From NCBI GenBank assembly GCA_045601525.1, contig JAZRZR010000064.1, forward strand, positions 1 through 13,372: 13,372 nucleotides of DNA, written 5' to 3'. Positions within the stretch are counted from its first letter, which is position 1; the number at the start of each line of letters is the position of its first letter. The position numbers were made by a program, and so were the translations under genes. Of the stretch, positions 1-7,710 are shown in pieces. The notes under the pieces are model-generated. The model was given only the letters and a program-made list of their open reading frames with translations. It did not search any database and was not told where the DNA came from. The stretch is from SIG565 sp045601525. Lineage in GTDB: Bacteria > Bacillota > Clostridia > Oscillospirales > Acutalibacteraceae.

Positions 1-22
1 ACACTTTGAAAAGGTGTGTAAC

Positions 23-51
23 AAAAAACGGCATAGCCAATGGCTACACCG
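23..51 (-). terminator. Rho-independent terminator of the leftward abh-murF-ddl-CDF operon
   Basis: Read leftward, a 10-bp stem (42-51 with 29-38, two G-T wobbles, loop of three bases at 39-41) is followed directly by six T residues (the A run at 23-28 on the plus strand). It lies about 90 bases past the stop of the CDF gene, and no gene intervenes, so it is the likely end of the four-gene leftward operon. The assignment rests on hairpin plus T-run geometry only. Confidence 0.65.
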
Positions 52-92
52 CGTAACGAAACCTATTATTCAGTTTAGATACAAGAGCCACC

Positions 93-124
93 TTGTGGCA
101 CCTTCCTTACGGAGGGTGCCACAA
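93..124. repeat. 14-bp perfect-looking palindrome in the 3' untranslated region of the CDF gene
   Basis: Positions 93-106 pair with 111-124 around a TTAC loop, with a single G-T wobble, giving a very stable stem that begins TTGTGG and ends CCACAA. No T-run follows it immediately on either strand, so it is not a classical terminator. It could be an interspersed palindromic repeat, a mRNA-stabilising 3' hairpin, or a transcription pause site. Only one copy is visible in this window, so the repeat label is tentative. Confidence 0.35.
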
Positions 125-138
125 AGTACGGACCTTTT

Positions 139-1323
139 TTATTTACCGGTATAATCGTTATCAAAGGTAATTACACACTCAAAGATAGGGTGTATTTTTT
201 TTATTTTTTCACAAATCAGTTTATAAAGTTCGTTTTGAGGAAGCGAAACGCTGTTTGGCACCACAACATCAAAAATCAAATTTATGCGGGTGTCAGCGGC
301 GGGGGTCATACGGAAATCGTGATATGTAAGAGCGGGGTCGATTTCCTCTAAAACGCCGCCCACGATTTTCTTGGCCGCTTCAATTTCTTCGTTGTCGGTT
401 TCAATCGGGTCCATATGAATAACAAGCTCAACGCCCAATCTTTCTTTTACCTTTTTTTCACATTCATCAATCAGTTCGTGACAAAGCACGATATTAACAT
501 TTTGATTAACCTCAACATGCACCGAGGCAAACTGCCTTGTTGGCCCATAGTTGTGAACAATAAGGTCGTGCATACCTATAAATGTTTCCTCGGACATAAT
601 CATATGTCCGATTTGTTTTACAAGCTCGCTATCGGGTGGACCGCCCAAGATAACATCTATCGTTTCCTTTGCCGAGGTAAAGCCTGAAATTAAAATAAAG
701 ACGGCTACGGCTATACCCAAAACGGCATCAAGGTTAAAGGAAATCGGAAAGATGCGGCAAATTATTACCGAAATTAAGATAACCGAGGTTGCGATACAGT
801 CATTAACTGAGTCCTTAGCGGCGGCTTTTAATGCATCGGAGTTTATACGACGTGCAAGCTTTATGTTATATATGTACATAAAAAACTTTACCACAACCGA
901 GATTGTAAGCACAAGGATTGACCAAACCGAATACACAGGTATCGCGGTGCCGCCCGTCAAAGCGGTTAGGGATTCCTTAAAGAGTTCAAAACCGATAAGC
1001 ATTATAATGGCCGATACGATAAAGGCTGACATATATTCCATTCGGCCGTGACCATAAGGATGGTCGGAATCGGCAGGCTTGCCCGAAAGCTTAAAGCCAA
1101 GCAGCGTTATAAGGGATGAGCCCGAGTCGGATAGGTTGTTAAGAGCATCGGCTACTATCGAAATACTTCCCGAAAGCAAACCGACAGCAATTTTTATTAG
1201 GAAAAGCAAGAGGTTAAAGCAAATTCCAAGCACACCCGCATATGTGCCGCAAGAGTTGCGCACTGCGGCAGAGGAAATATGCCCCGAACGCTTTTCGGCG
1301 AGTTTAATAATAAGATTACACAT
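139..1323 (-). CDS. Cation diffusion facilitator (CDF) transporter, manganese-type metal site, duplicated C-terminal domain
   Basis: This 394-residue protein is an inner-membrane metal/proton antiporter of the CDF family. The first ~225 residues hold about six membrane segments, with the family motif DHPYGHGR at 87-94. The transport site reads NxxxD in TM2 (N62, D66) and DxxxD in TM5 (D171, D175). Zinc CDFs usually have His in the first position; Asn there is known from manganese exporters such as pneumococcal MntE, so Mn efflux is the best guess (inference). The cytoplasmic part is unusually long: a first dimerisation domain (~235-306, HD at 252-253) is followed by a second, visibly similar one (~315-391, HD at 335-336). 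The start codon overlaps the ddl stop (TAATG on the minus strand) and has only a weak Shine-Dalgarno site, which suggests translational coupling. Its job next to cell-wall genes is unclear. Family assignment is firm, metal specificity is not. Confidence 0.92.
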   Translation of the reverse strand: MCNLIIKLAEKRSGHISSAAVRNSCGTYAGVLGICFNLLLFLIKIAVGLLSGSISIVADALNNLSDSGSSLITLLGFKLSGKPADSDHPYGHGRMEYMSAFIVSAIIMLIGFELFKESLTALTGGTAIPVYSVWSILVLTISVVVKFFMYIYNIKLARRINSDALKAAAKDSVNDCIATSVILISVIICRIFPISFNLDAVLGIAVAVFILISGFTSAKETIDVILGGPPDSELVKQIGHMIMSEETFIGMHDLIVHNYGPTRQFASVHVEVNQNVNIVLCHELIDECEKKVKERLGVELVIHMDPIETDNEEIEAAKKIVGGVLEEIDPALTYHDFRMTPAADTRINLIFDVVVPNSVSLPQNELYKLICEKIKKIHPIFECVITFDNDYTGK

Positions 1324-2504
1324 TAAAGCTTACTGCCTTTCGCACCCTTTGTGCCAAACGAAACACCTGAGAGAATATTTGTGGGAATAGTAAAGGTGAG
1401 GTTTTCACGGCTGCGTTGTCTTCTAAATGCAAGGGCGGCAAGTCGGTCAATAAGAGCAGTGTAGGAAAGACCTGTTGCTTCCCAAAGGTAAAACGAAAGG
1501 GAGCCGGGAATTGTGTTTATCTCGTTGGCATAAACCTTGCCTGTTTGGGTGTCCAACAAATAATCAATACGAACAACGCCGTTACAGCCGAGCGCCTTGA
1601 AAATCCTACAAGAAAGTTCTCTAATCTCGGCAGATTTTTCTTCGCTTAAATCGGCGGGAAGTTTGCGGCCCAACGAGGCCATACCCTTTGATTTGCCCGA
1701 ACGGGTATATTTATCCTCGTACGAGAGAATTTCATCGTTCATAAATGGTTCTTCGCAAACCGATGCCTCGCAACTATCGGTGTCGCCGAGTACCGAGCAG
1801 TTGATTTCTCGAAGATTTGTGATGGCCTTTTCAACCAAAACAATATCGGCAAAGGAAACGGCCAAATCAATAGCTTCGATAAGTGAATCACGGTCGTTTG
1901 CCTTGGTGATACCAACGCTTGAGCCTAAATTTACAGGCTTTACGATTACGGGATAATCGAACTTCTTTTCAATTCCCAAAAGCACAGCCTCTTTGGCTTC
2001 GCTATATTTTCTTGCCGAGAACTTAACGCAGTCAAGCACGGGAAGACCGGCGCCCTTGAGCACATCTTTGTAAACCGCTTTATCCATACCAACGGCGGCG
2101 GCTAAAACGTTACAGCCAATATAGGGAAGGCCTAAAAACTCGAAATAACCCGCTATTGTACCATCCTCACAGTTGGTTCCGTGAACGATAGGAAAAGCAA
2201 GGTCAATTATAATATCATCCGATTTAGCGAATGCACGCTTCTTAAGAAAACGCAAATAAACCTTTGAGTCCTCTCTAACCAAAAACACCTTGCGGCACTT
2301 TTTGAGAAGCGCGGGGACATCTCTGAAAGCCTCTATTTCAAAAAGGCAGTCGCCTGTATAAAACTCACCCTCTTTTGTAACATAAACAGGAACGGGAGAG
2401 TATTTATTTCGGTCAATTGAACGCATGGCCTGAACCGCCGAAATAATAGAAACCTCGTGTTCTACCGAGCGGCAACCGAAAAATACGGCAATGTTTGTTT
2501 TCAT
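1323..2504 (-). CDS. ddl: D-alanine--D-alanine ligase
   Basis: A 393-residue cytoplasmic ATP-grasp ligase that joins two D-alanines, consuming ATP, to make the dipeptide that MurF uses. The N-terminal substrate-binding motif GCRSVEHEVS is at 10-19, the central grasp segment VIVKPVNLGSSVG at 186-198, and the metal/ATP site includes D314 (VRIDY) and NEINTIPG at 327-334. The omega-loop sequence YEDKY (262-266) keeps the Tyr typical of D-Ala-D-Ala ligases, so a VanA-type D-Ala-D-Lac activity is not indicated. It is longer than E. coli DdlB (about 306) but typical in layout for the longer Firmicutes form. The start has a good GGAGGT site about five bases upstream. It lies 23 bases after murF, and its stop overlaps the CDF start by one base. 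Confidence 0.95.
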   Translation of the reverse strand: MKTNIAVFFGCRSVEHEVSIISAVQAMRSIDRNKYSPVPVYVTKEGEFYTGDCLFEIEAFRDVPALLKKCRKVFLVREDSKVYLRFLKKRAFAKSDDIIIDLAFPIVHGTNCEDGTIAGYFEFLGLPYIGCNVLAAAVGMDKAVYKDVLKGAGLPVLDCVKFSARKYSEAKEAVLLGIEKKFDYPVIVKPVNLGSSVGITKANDRDSLIEAIDLAVSFADIVLVEKAITNLREINCSVLGDTDSCEASVCEEPFMNDEILSYEDKYTRSGKSKGMASLGRKLPADLSEEKSAEIRELSCRIFKALGCNGVVRIDYLLDTQTGKVYANEINTIPGSLSFYLWEATGLSYTALIDRLAALAFRRQRSRENLTFTIPTNILSGVSFGTKGAKGSKL

Positions 2505-2527
2505 AATACTACCTCCAAAATCCTTTA

Positions 2528-4102
2528 CTATGATAAGTAATTATCGGGCAGGTCGTTTTCAACCAAAACGACGGTGTTTTTGTCGGCTATATCCTTATAA
2601 AGTTTAACCGCATCGAGAAAACTTGATACGATATGTACTTTATCAGAATTAAAATCAGTTGTGCGAATGGCCTCTCTCATTGGTACCGCACGGTTTCTGC
2701 CAACGAGAATAATTTCATCGGCAACAGCCGCCGCAGCCAAACCTAATTTATAGTTAAAGTCATATTCCTGTTCGCCGAGTTCTACAAGACCCGGGGTGAT
2801 TATAACCTTTTTCATATCACCAAACTGGGAGAGAACGTTTACGGCCTCTATGCAACCCTCGGGGTTGGCGTTATAAGCATCGTCTATCATAAGTGAGCCG
2901 CCGATATATGTTTTGAGTTCCAAACGGTGTTCGGTTGGCTCTAATCTCGAAACGGCAAATCTAATTTCTTCATCAGAAAGACCAAAGGTGTTAAAGGCAA
3001 TATAGGCCGCGCCCAAAATGTTAAGAACATTGTGGCGACCTAAAAGTTTTGTTGTAACGGGAATTCTTGTGTCCCCCATTACTATTGTAAAAGAAGAACC
3101 CTCTTTTGAATATTTTATATCCTCTGCAACACAAGAGGAGTTTTCACCACCGTAAAAAGCAATATCAAGTCCTGCTCCTTTTTCGGCAATGGGGCCGCTT
3201 TCAAGATTGGCATAAACTGTGCCGCCCTTTGCCTTTGTGGCATCATAAAGTTCAAACTTGGTTGCAAAAACATTATCAACACTCTTAAAGGTTTCAAGGT
3301 GCTGGGGACCAACCGAGGTGATAAGGGCGTAGTCGGGGTGAACAATATCGCAAATTTCCTTAATATCGCCTTTTTGCTTTGCGCCCATTTCGCAGATAAA
3401 AATCTCGTGTTGGGGACGAAGTTTTTCTCTGATAGTTTTCACAACGCCCATCGGGGTGTTAAAACTTTGGGGTGTGGCCAAAACATTGTATTTTTCGCTC
3501 AAAATACGGGCTAAAATAAACTTGGTGCTGGTTTTGCCGTAGCTGCCCGTAATACCAACCACCTTAAGTTCGGGCGAATCGGCAAGAATTTTCTTTGCGC
3601 TTTTAGTGTATGCCTTGGCGAGTGCATTTTCAATGGGCTTGGTGATGCACCAGGCGAGCAACACAAGCAAGGGGGCGAAAACGGCAAGGAGCATAAGAAG
3701 TGAGAAAAGAACACCCTGTAGTGCGCCCTTTGTAAATAGTACTGCCGAGAAGAGTGCAAATTGCACAACAATAGCGGCGGTATATAAACGGTAAACCCTA
3801 CTTGTAAACACCAGTCTTTTTATTGATTTTTTGCGATTTGAAAGGGTTATGAAAAGTTGTGCTATTGCAAAGAGGGAAATAATAACGAGTTCAAGCACCA
3901 TGCTAAACCTGAAAACCACCGACAAGGCGCAAAAGATAAAGGTTAGCAACAACAATTTTGTGAAATAAACATCGTAGAGCCATTTGAGATAGCGTGATGG
4001 ATAATAAGAAGACTGTTGAAGCATCTTAAAATGATTATAGGTTGCAACAAAGGGGGTAAGTGCCGCCATTAAGCAAACAATATAAAGTAGAGAAAATTCC
4101 AT
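2528..4102 (-). CDS. murF: UDP-N-acetylmuramoyl-tripeptide--D-alanyl-D-alanine ligase with N-terminal membrane region
   Basis: MurF adds D-Ala-D-Ala to UDP-MurNAc-tripeptide, the last cytoplasmic step in making the pentapeptide precursor. The ligase part starts near residue 178: P-loop GITGSYGKTSTK at 183-194, the Mur-ligase central motif around SVGPQHLETF (263-272), EHRLE at 391-395 and DDAYNANPEG at 407-416. Ahead of it are ~160 residues with about five hydrophobic segments (roughly 1-20, 47-67, 69-87, 106-124, 129-153), replacing the usual soluble N-terminal UDP-binding domain. This should tether the enzyme to the membrane. With 524 residues it is longer than E. coli MurF (about 450). AAGGAG precedes the ATG at a normal distance. 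It sits directly upstream of ddl, whose product it consumes. A close relative with a different amino-acid substrate cannot be excluded from sequence alone, but pairing with ddl supports MurF. Confidence 0.9.
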   Translation of the reverse strand: MEFSLLYIVCLMAALTPFVATYNHFKMLQQSSYYPSRYLKWLYDVYFTKLLLLTFIFCALSVVFRFSMVLELVIISLFAIAQLFITLSNRKKSIKRLVFTSRVYRLYTAAIVVQFALFSAVLFTKGALQGVLFSLLMLLAVFAPLLVLLAWCITKPIENALAKAYTKSAKKILADSPELKVVGITGSYGKTSTKFILARILSEKYNVLATPQSFNTPMGVVKTIREKLRPQHEIFICEMGAKQKGDIKEICDIVHPDYALITSVGPQHLETFKSVDNVFATKFELYDATKAKGGTVYANLESGPIAEKGAGLDIAFYGGENSSCVAEDIKYSKEGSSFTIVMGDTRIPVTTKLLGRHNVLNILGAAYIAFNTFGLSDEEIRFAVSRLEPTEHRLELKTYIGGSLMIDDAYNANPEGCIEAVNVLSQFGDMKKVIITPGLVELGEQEYDFNYKLGLAAAAVADEIILVGRNRAVPMREAIRTTDFNSDKVHIVSSFLDAVKLYKDIADKNTVVLVENDLPDNYLS

Positions 4103-4124
4103 TTAGGTACTCCTTAAAATTTTA

Positions 4125-4883
4125 TTATGAAAGAAAACTTCTGATAATAGCGTTTGCCTCATACGGCTTTTCGCAAAATGAGAAGTGTCCTGTGTCTTTT
4201 ATTATGCAAAGACCTGAGTCTTTAATAAGTGATTCAATAGTTTTTGCATCTTCGATAGGTGTTGCGGTGTCTTTATCGCCCCATATAAGTAACGAAGGAC
4301 ACTCAATATTAGGAAGAAGATGGCGCAAATCGGTGTTAACAAGGCTCACCAATGTTTGCCTTAAAACAGGTGGCGCGGCGTTATAATCAGCCGAGCCAAA
4401 ATGATTGCGGGCCTTATCGAGCAAGCCGGCCGAATAATTTTTGATAACGGGCAAGGAAAGAGCGCCCTTTATCGCCTTGAAACTTTTGGCTTTGATTTTT
4501 TGGCGCAAAGTCTTTTTAGGAATAAGTCCTGCCGCATCAACAAAAATAATTTTAGGCGGAGAAAGTTTTTTCTCACCGCATAACTTCATAATAACTCTGC
4601 CGCCGTGAGAGTGACCTATAAGAATAGGATTTTCAAGTTTTGTCTTTTCGATAAATTCAAGAACAAAATCGGCATAGTCATCAATATCCCAAGGCTCTTC
4701 CATAGTGTCGCTTTGCCCACAACCCGGAAAATCAAGTGCAACAAGATGACCAAGGTCTTTTGTTGCCTCGAAAACGCTTCGCCAAACAGCACAAGAGGAG
4801 CCCCAACCGTGCAAAAACAGAACATCTTTGCCACTGCCTGCTTCCTCATAATGTATATTAAGTTTGCCAATACGGATATCCAT
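4125..4883 (-). CDS. Alpha/beta-fold hydrolase, substrate unknown
   Basis: A 252-residue soluble protein of the alpha/beta hydrolase fold. The oxyanion-hole motif LHGWGSS is at 24-30, the nucleophile elbow GHSHGG at 90-95 places the catalytic Ser at 92, the acid is D205 in GDKDTATP, and the catalytic His is H233 in TGHFSF. There is no signal peptide, so it acts in the cytoplasm. The length and motif spacing fit the general esterase/lipase/haloperoxidase-like group, and a specific substrate cannot be read off. It is the first gene of the leftward operon, 22 bases before murF, with an AAGGGG site ahead of the ATG. Its position suggests co-expression with cell-wall precursor synthesis; a role there is inference only. 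Confidence 0.88.
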   Translation of the reverse strand: MDIRIGKLNIHYEEAGSGKDVLFLHGWGSSCAVWRSVFEATKDLGHLVALDFPGCGQSDTMEEPWDIDDYADFVLEFIEKTKLENPILIGHSHGGRVIMKLCGEKKLSPPKIIFVDAAGLIPKKTLRQKIKAKSFKAIKGALSLPVIKNYSAGLLDKARNHFGSADYNAAPPVLRQTLVSLVNTDLRHLLPNIECPSLLIWGDKDTATPIEDAKTIESLIKDSGLCIIKDTGHFSFCEKPYEANAIIRSFLS

Positions 4884-4913
4884 AATTTGCCCCTTAATAG
4901 TTATATTTAATTT

Positions 4914-4922
4914 ATTATACCA
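4914..4922 (-). promoter_or_regulatory. Extended -10 promoter of the abh-murF-ddl-CDF operon
   Basis: Read leftward, TGGTATAAT is a perfect -10 hexamer with a TGn extension. The -35 position 17 bases away (4937-4942) reads TTCTAT and is poor, which is typical of extended -10 promoters. Transcription would begin near 4907, leaving a leader of about 24 bases before the hydrolase ATG. It lies back to back with the murA promoter, with about 45 bases between the two -10 and -35 boxes. Confidence 0.6.
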
Positions 4923-4967
4923 AATAAATTACAAAAATAGAAGAGGGAATTTGAAAAAAATTAAAAA

Positions 4968-4996
4968 TTGACAAAGAGGTGAGAGGGCGGTATAAT
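4968..4996 (+). promoter_or_regulatory. Consensus sigma-A promoter for murA
   Basis: TTGACA at 4968-4973 and TATAAT at 4991-4996, both perfect, are separated by exactly 17 bases. Transcription should start near 5003, giving a leader of about 109 bases before the murA start. The leader shows only short weak hairpins and matches no riboswitch class that I recognise. Confidence 0.88.
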
Positions 4997-5111
4997 AGTG
5001 GTGAATAAGGTAGAGGTAAAAATTTGCTCTTTGGGCTAATTTTGCATCGCCGAAAACGGTTTAGTGTGTCAATAATATATTTGTCACATAAAAAAATAAG
5101 GAGTGCCTGTT

Positions 5112-6392
5112 TTGGAAAAGTTCGTAATTAACGGCGGACAAAGGCTAAACGGTTCGGTTAAAATAAGCGGCGCTAAAAATGCCGCTGTTGCAATTTTACC
5201 GGGTGTTCTTTTGGCCGAGGGTCGTTGTATAATTGAAAATCTTCCCGAAATATCAGACGTTACCGCTATTTGTTCGGTGTTGCGTCAGTTGGGCGCTACC
5301 GTAAACTTTTTAGGCGATGGTAGAGTTGAGATTGATACTACCGAGGTAAATAGTTTTACAGTTACTAAAGAAATGTCCGAAAGTATGCGTGCTTCGAGTT
5401 ATTTTTTGGGTGCGCTTTTAGGCCGTATGAACAGGGCTCGCGTGGCTCCTCCCGGCGGTTGCAATTTCGGTGTTCGCCCAATTGACCAGCATATAAAAGG
5501 CTTTGAGGCTTTGGGTGCTCGTGTAACCATCGAAAACGGTATGGTGGAGGCAAGAACCCAGCGCCTTGGAGGTTGTTCTATATATCTTGATGTTGTATCT
5601 GTAGGCGCCACTGTTAATATTATGCTTGCCGCAGTTAAGGCAAGAGGTGTTACGGTTATTGAAAATGCCGCAAGAGAGCCGCATATTGTTGACCTTGCAA
5701 ACTTCCTTAACAGTATGGGCGCAAATATTATGGGTGCAGGCACAAATGTTATTAAAATCCGTGGCGTTGATTCGCTTCACGGCACAACCTATAGCATTAT
5801 TCCCGACCAAATCGAAGCCGGCACATATATGGCGGCCGTAGCAGGTGCGGGCGGCGATGTTATGATAGAAAATGTAATTCCAAAACATTTGGAATCTATT
5901 ATGGCAAAACTTGAGGAATTAGGCGCCGAAATAGAGGTGTTTGACGAGTCGGTCAGGGTTAAAATGGACCAAAGGCCCCGTCGCACAAGTGTTAAAACAA
6001 TGCCCCACCCGGGATTTCCCACCGATATGCAACCTCAAATTGCAACTGTTTTGTCGATTTGTGATGGAACAAGCATAGTCACCGAAGGCGTTTGGGATAG
6101 CCGCTTTAGATATGTTGAGCAATTGGCACTTATGGGCGCCGATATTAAGGTTGACGGTAAGATGGCGGTTATTACAGGTGTGGAAAAACTTAAAAACTCA
6201 CCCTTAAAGGCGGTCGATTTAAGAGCAGGCGCCGCAATGATTATAGCGGCACTTATGGCCGAGGGAGAGAGTGAAATTGAAGATATAAAGCATATCGACC
6301 GTGGCTACGAAAAGGTAGTTGAAAAATTTGCGGCGATAGGCGCCGATATCAAGCGAGTGGGGGATAAGCAGTCCAACCGCTTGGCACAGTAA
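5112..6392 (+). CDS. murA: UDP-N-acetylglucosamine 1-carboxyvinyltransferase (TTG start)
   Basis: MurA transfers enolpyruvate from PEP to UDP-GlcNAc, the first committed step of peptidoglycan synthesis, in the cytoplasm. Counting from the TTG at 5112, the protein has 426 residues and starts MEKFVINGG, as family members do. K22-N23 match the active-site pair, and the loop PPGGCNFGVRPID carries the catalytic Cys at 117, so a fosfomycin-sensitive enzyme is expected. FPTDMQPQ supplies the catalytic Asp region. A GTG at 5103 is also in frame, but it overlaps the AAGGAG site (5098-5103); that site is 8 bases from the TTG, so TTG is the better start. It has its own promoter and terminator and is divergent from murF-ddl, which act later in the same pathway. 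Confidence 0.96.
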   Translation: MEKFVINGGQRLNGSVKISGAKNAAVAILPGVLLAEGRCIIENLPEISDVTAICSVLRQLGATVNFLGDGRVEIDTTEVNSFTVTKEMSESMRASSYFLGALLGRMNRARVAPPGGCNFGVRPIDQHIKGFEALGARVTIENGMVEARTQRLGGCSIYLDVVSVGATVNIMLAAVKARGVTVIENAAREPHIVDLANFLNSMGANIMGAGTNVIKIRGVDSLHGTTYSIIPDQIEAGTYMAAVAGAGGDVMIENVIPKHLESIMAKLEELGAEIEVFDESVRVKMDQRPRRTSVKTMPHPGFPTDMQPQIATVLSICDGTSIVTEGVWDSRFRYVEQLALMGADIKVDGKMAVITGVEKLKNSPLKAVDLRAGAAMIIAALMAEGESEIEDIKHIDRGYEKVVEKFAAIGADIKRVGDKQSNRLAQ

Positions 6393-6398
6393 AAAAGC

Positions 6399-6427
6399 GG
6401 GCTATCTTATGATAGCCCTTTATTTTT
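6399..6427 (+). terminator. Rho-independent terminator after murA
   Basis: An 8-bp perfect stem (6399-6406 with 6411-6418, loop TTAT) is followed by TTTATTTTT. It starts six bases after the murA stop and ends about 17 bases before the next ATG. The downstream MBL gene therefore depends on read-through or on a promoter that I could not see clearly. Confidence 0.85.
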
Positions 6428-6444
6428 AGAAAGGAGAAAACGGT

Positions 6445-7227
6445 ATGGCAAGATTTTGTCCGCTTTTTAGCGGCAGTAGCGGAAACAGTACATATATCGG
6501 CACGCAGGGCGCGGGAATACTCGTTGATGTTGGCGTTTCGGCAAAAAGACTTTGCCAGGCTTTAGAGCAAAGAAACATACCGCTGTCTTCAATTGAGGGT
6601 ATCTTTATCACCCATTTGCATAGCGACCATATTTGTGGCCTTTCTACCTTTCTTAAAAAGAGTAATATCCCGATTTTCGCTTCCGAAAAAACGGCTGAGG
6701 GTTTGCCGTCTTGTGTAAAATTGCCTGAAAGTCAAAAAATTATAGTTGTGGATAGAAAAATTCAAACCGATTTTTTCTCGGTAGAGCGTTTTGACACCTC
6801 GCACGATAGCGAGGGCTCAAGCGGATACACCTTTGATACGGGCGAGGAAAAGATGGCCGTTTGTACCGACCTTGGTATTGTTACCGATGGGGTTAGAGAG
6901 GCAATAAAGGGCTCTGATTTGGTTATGCTTGAATCTAATCACGACCTTGAAATGCTGCGAAAAGGTCCCTATCCGCCCTTGCTTAAAATCAGGGTTTCGG
7001 GCGAACAAGGACATTTATCGAATATAGCGGCAGCGGCTGAACTGCCCGAATTTATGAAAAGCGGCGCAAAACAGTTTGTTTTGGCCCACTTAAGTCAAGA
7101 AAATAACACGCCCGAAAAGGCGGTGTCGGCAGCCAAAGCAAGTCTTGCCGATATTATGGCGGTGATGGATAGAGATTACCGATTAACCGTTGCAAAAATC
7201 GAGGGCGGTGAAATAATAGCGTTATGA
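6445..7227 (+). CDS. MBL-fold metallohydrolase, YycJ/WalJ-like
   Basis: A 260-residue cytoplasmic metallo-beta-lactamase-fold protein. The N-terminal FSGSSGNSTYIG (8-19) is characteristic of the YycJ/WalJ group, and the metal site HLHSDH is at 57-62, with further candidate ligands D142 (TDLG), H190 (QGHLSN) and H215 (AHLSQ). In Bacillus the homologue lies in the walRK cluster close to rlmH, and here rlmH follows with an ATGA overlap, so the pairing is conserved even though no walRK genes are present. YycJ homologues have been linked to 5'-3' exonuclease activity in DNA mismatch repair and to cell-wall/division control; the exact role here is not determined. AAAGGAG gives a good ribosome site. 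Confidence 0.9.
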   Translation: MARFCPLFSGSSGNSTYIGTQGAGILVDVGVSAKRLCQALEQRNIPLSSIEGIFITHLHSDHICGLSTFLKKSNIPIFASEKTAEGLPSCVKLPESQKIIVVDRKIQTDFFSVERFDTSHDSEGSSGYTFDTGEEKMAVCTDLGIVTDGVREAIKGSDLVMLESNHDLEMLRKGPYPPLLKIRVSGEQGHLSNIAAAAELPEFMKSGAKQFVLAHLSQENNTPEKAVSAAKASLADIMAVMDRDYRLTVAKIEGGEIIAL

Positions 7228-7706
7228 TGAAAATTAAATTGATTACACTTGGCAAACTAAAGGAAAAATACTTAAGCGAGGCCGTTATGGAGTACCAAAA
7301 AAGGCTTTCCGCTTATGCGCAATTAACAACCGTTGAAATTTCACCTGCTTTGCTTCCCGAAAAGCCGAGTGCCGCCCAAATAGATGCGGCGCTAAAAAAA
7401 GAAGCAGAGGAAATCATCAAAAGATTGGATAAAGATTGCTATAAGATAGCCCTTTGTGTTGAGGGTAAGCAGTTCTCAAGCGAGCAACTTGCCGAGGAAA
7501 TAGCACAAAGAGCCTTGTTTGGCGATGGAAATATTGCATTTATAATCGGCAGTTCGTATGGCTTGGCGGATAAAATTAAGGAGATGGCAAATCTTAAATT
7601 ATCCTTTTCAAAAATGACATTTCCGCACCAGTTGATGAGGGTGATTTTGTTGGAGCAAATCTATCGTGCCTTCAAAATTAACGAGGGCGGAACATACCAT
7701 AAATAA
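7224..7706 (+). CDS. rlmH: 23S rRNA (pseudouridine1915-N3)-methyltransferase
   Basis: RlmH is a SPOUT-class enzyme that methylates pseudouridine 1915 in helix 69 of 23S rRNA, using S-adenosylmethionine on assembled 70S ribosomes. The 160-residue length is normal. The knotted SAM site is visible as FIIGSSYGL (106-114; many homologues read IGGSYG), followed by the signature MTFPHQLMRVILLEQIYRAF (131-150) and the C-terminal YHK. The start ATG at 7224 overlaps the TGA of the MBL gene. A second ATG at 7227 gives the more usual MKIKLI start, so the first Met may be dispensable. Confidence 0.95.
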   Translation: MMKIKLITLGKLKEKYLSEAVMEYQKRLSAYAQLTTVEISPALLPEKPSAAQIDAALKKEAEEIIKRLDKDCYKIALCVEGKQFSSEQLAEEIAQRALFGDGNIAFIIGSSYGLADKIKEMANLKLSFSKMTFPHQLMRVILLEQIYRAFKINEGGTYHK

Positions 7707-7710
7707 ATAT

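Noticed and set aside
1323..2504. Ddl considered as a VanA-type D-Ala-D-Lac ligase (glycopeptide resistance)
   Set aside because: The omega loop keeps Tyr in YEDKY, as in D-Ala-D-Ala ligases, and there is no vanH/vanX neighbour.
5003..5111. murA leader considered as a riboswitch or T-box
   Set aside because: Only short weak hairpins, no terminator before the start and no recognisable aptamer core or T-box sequence.
5418..5888. Minus-strand open frame of 156 codons inside murA
   Set aside because: Its translation shows no family features and it is fully antisense to the well-conserved murA sequence.
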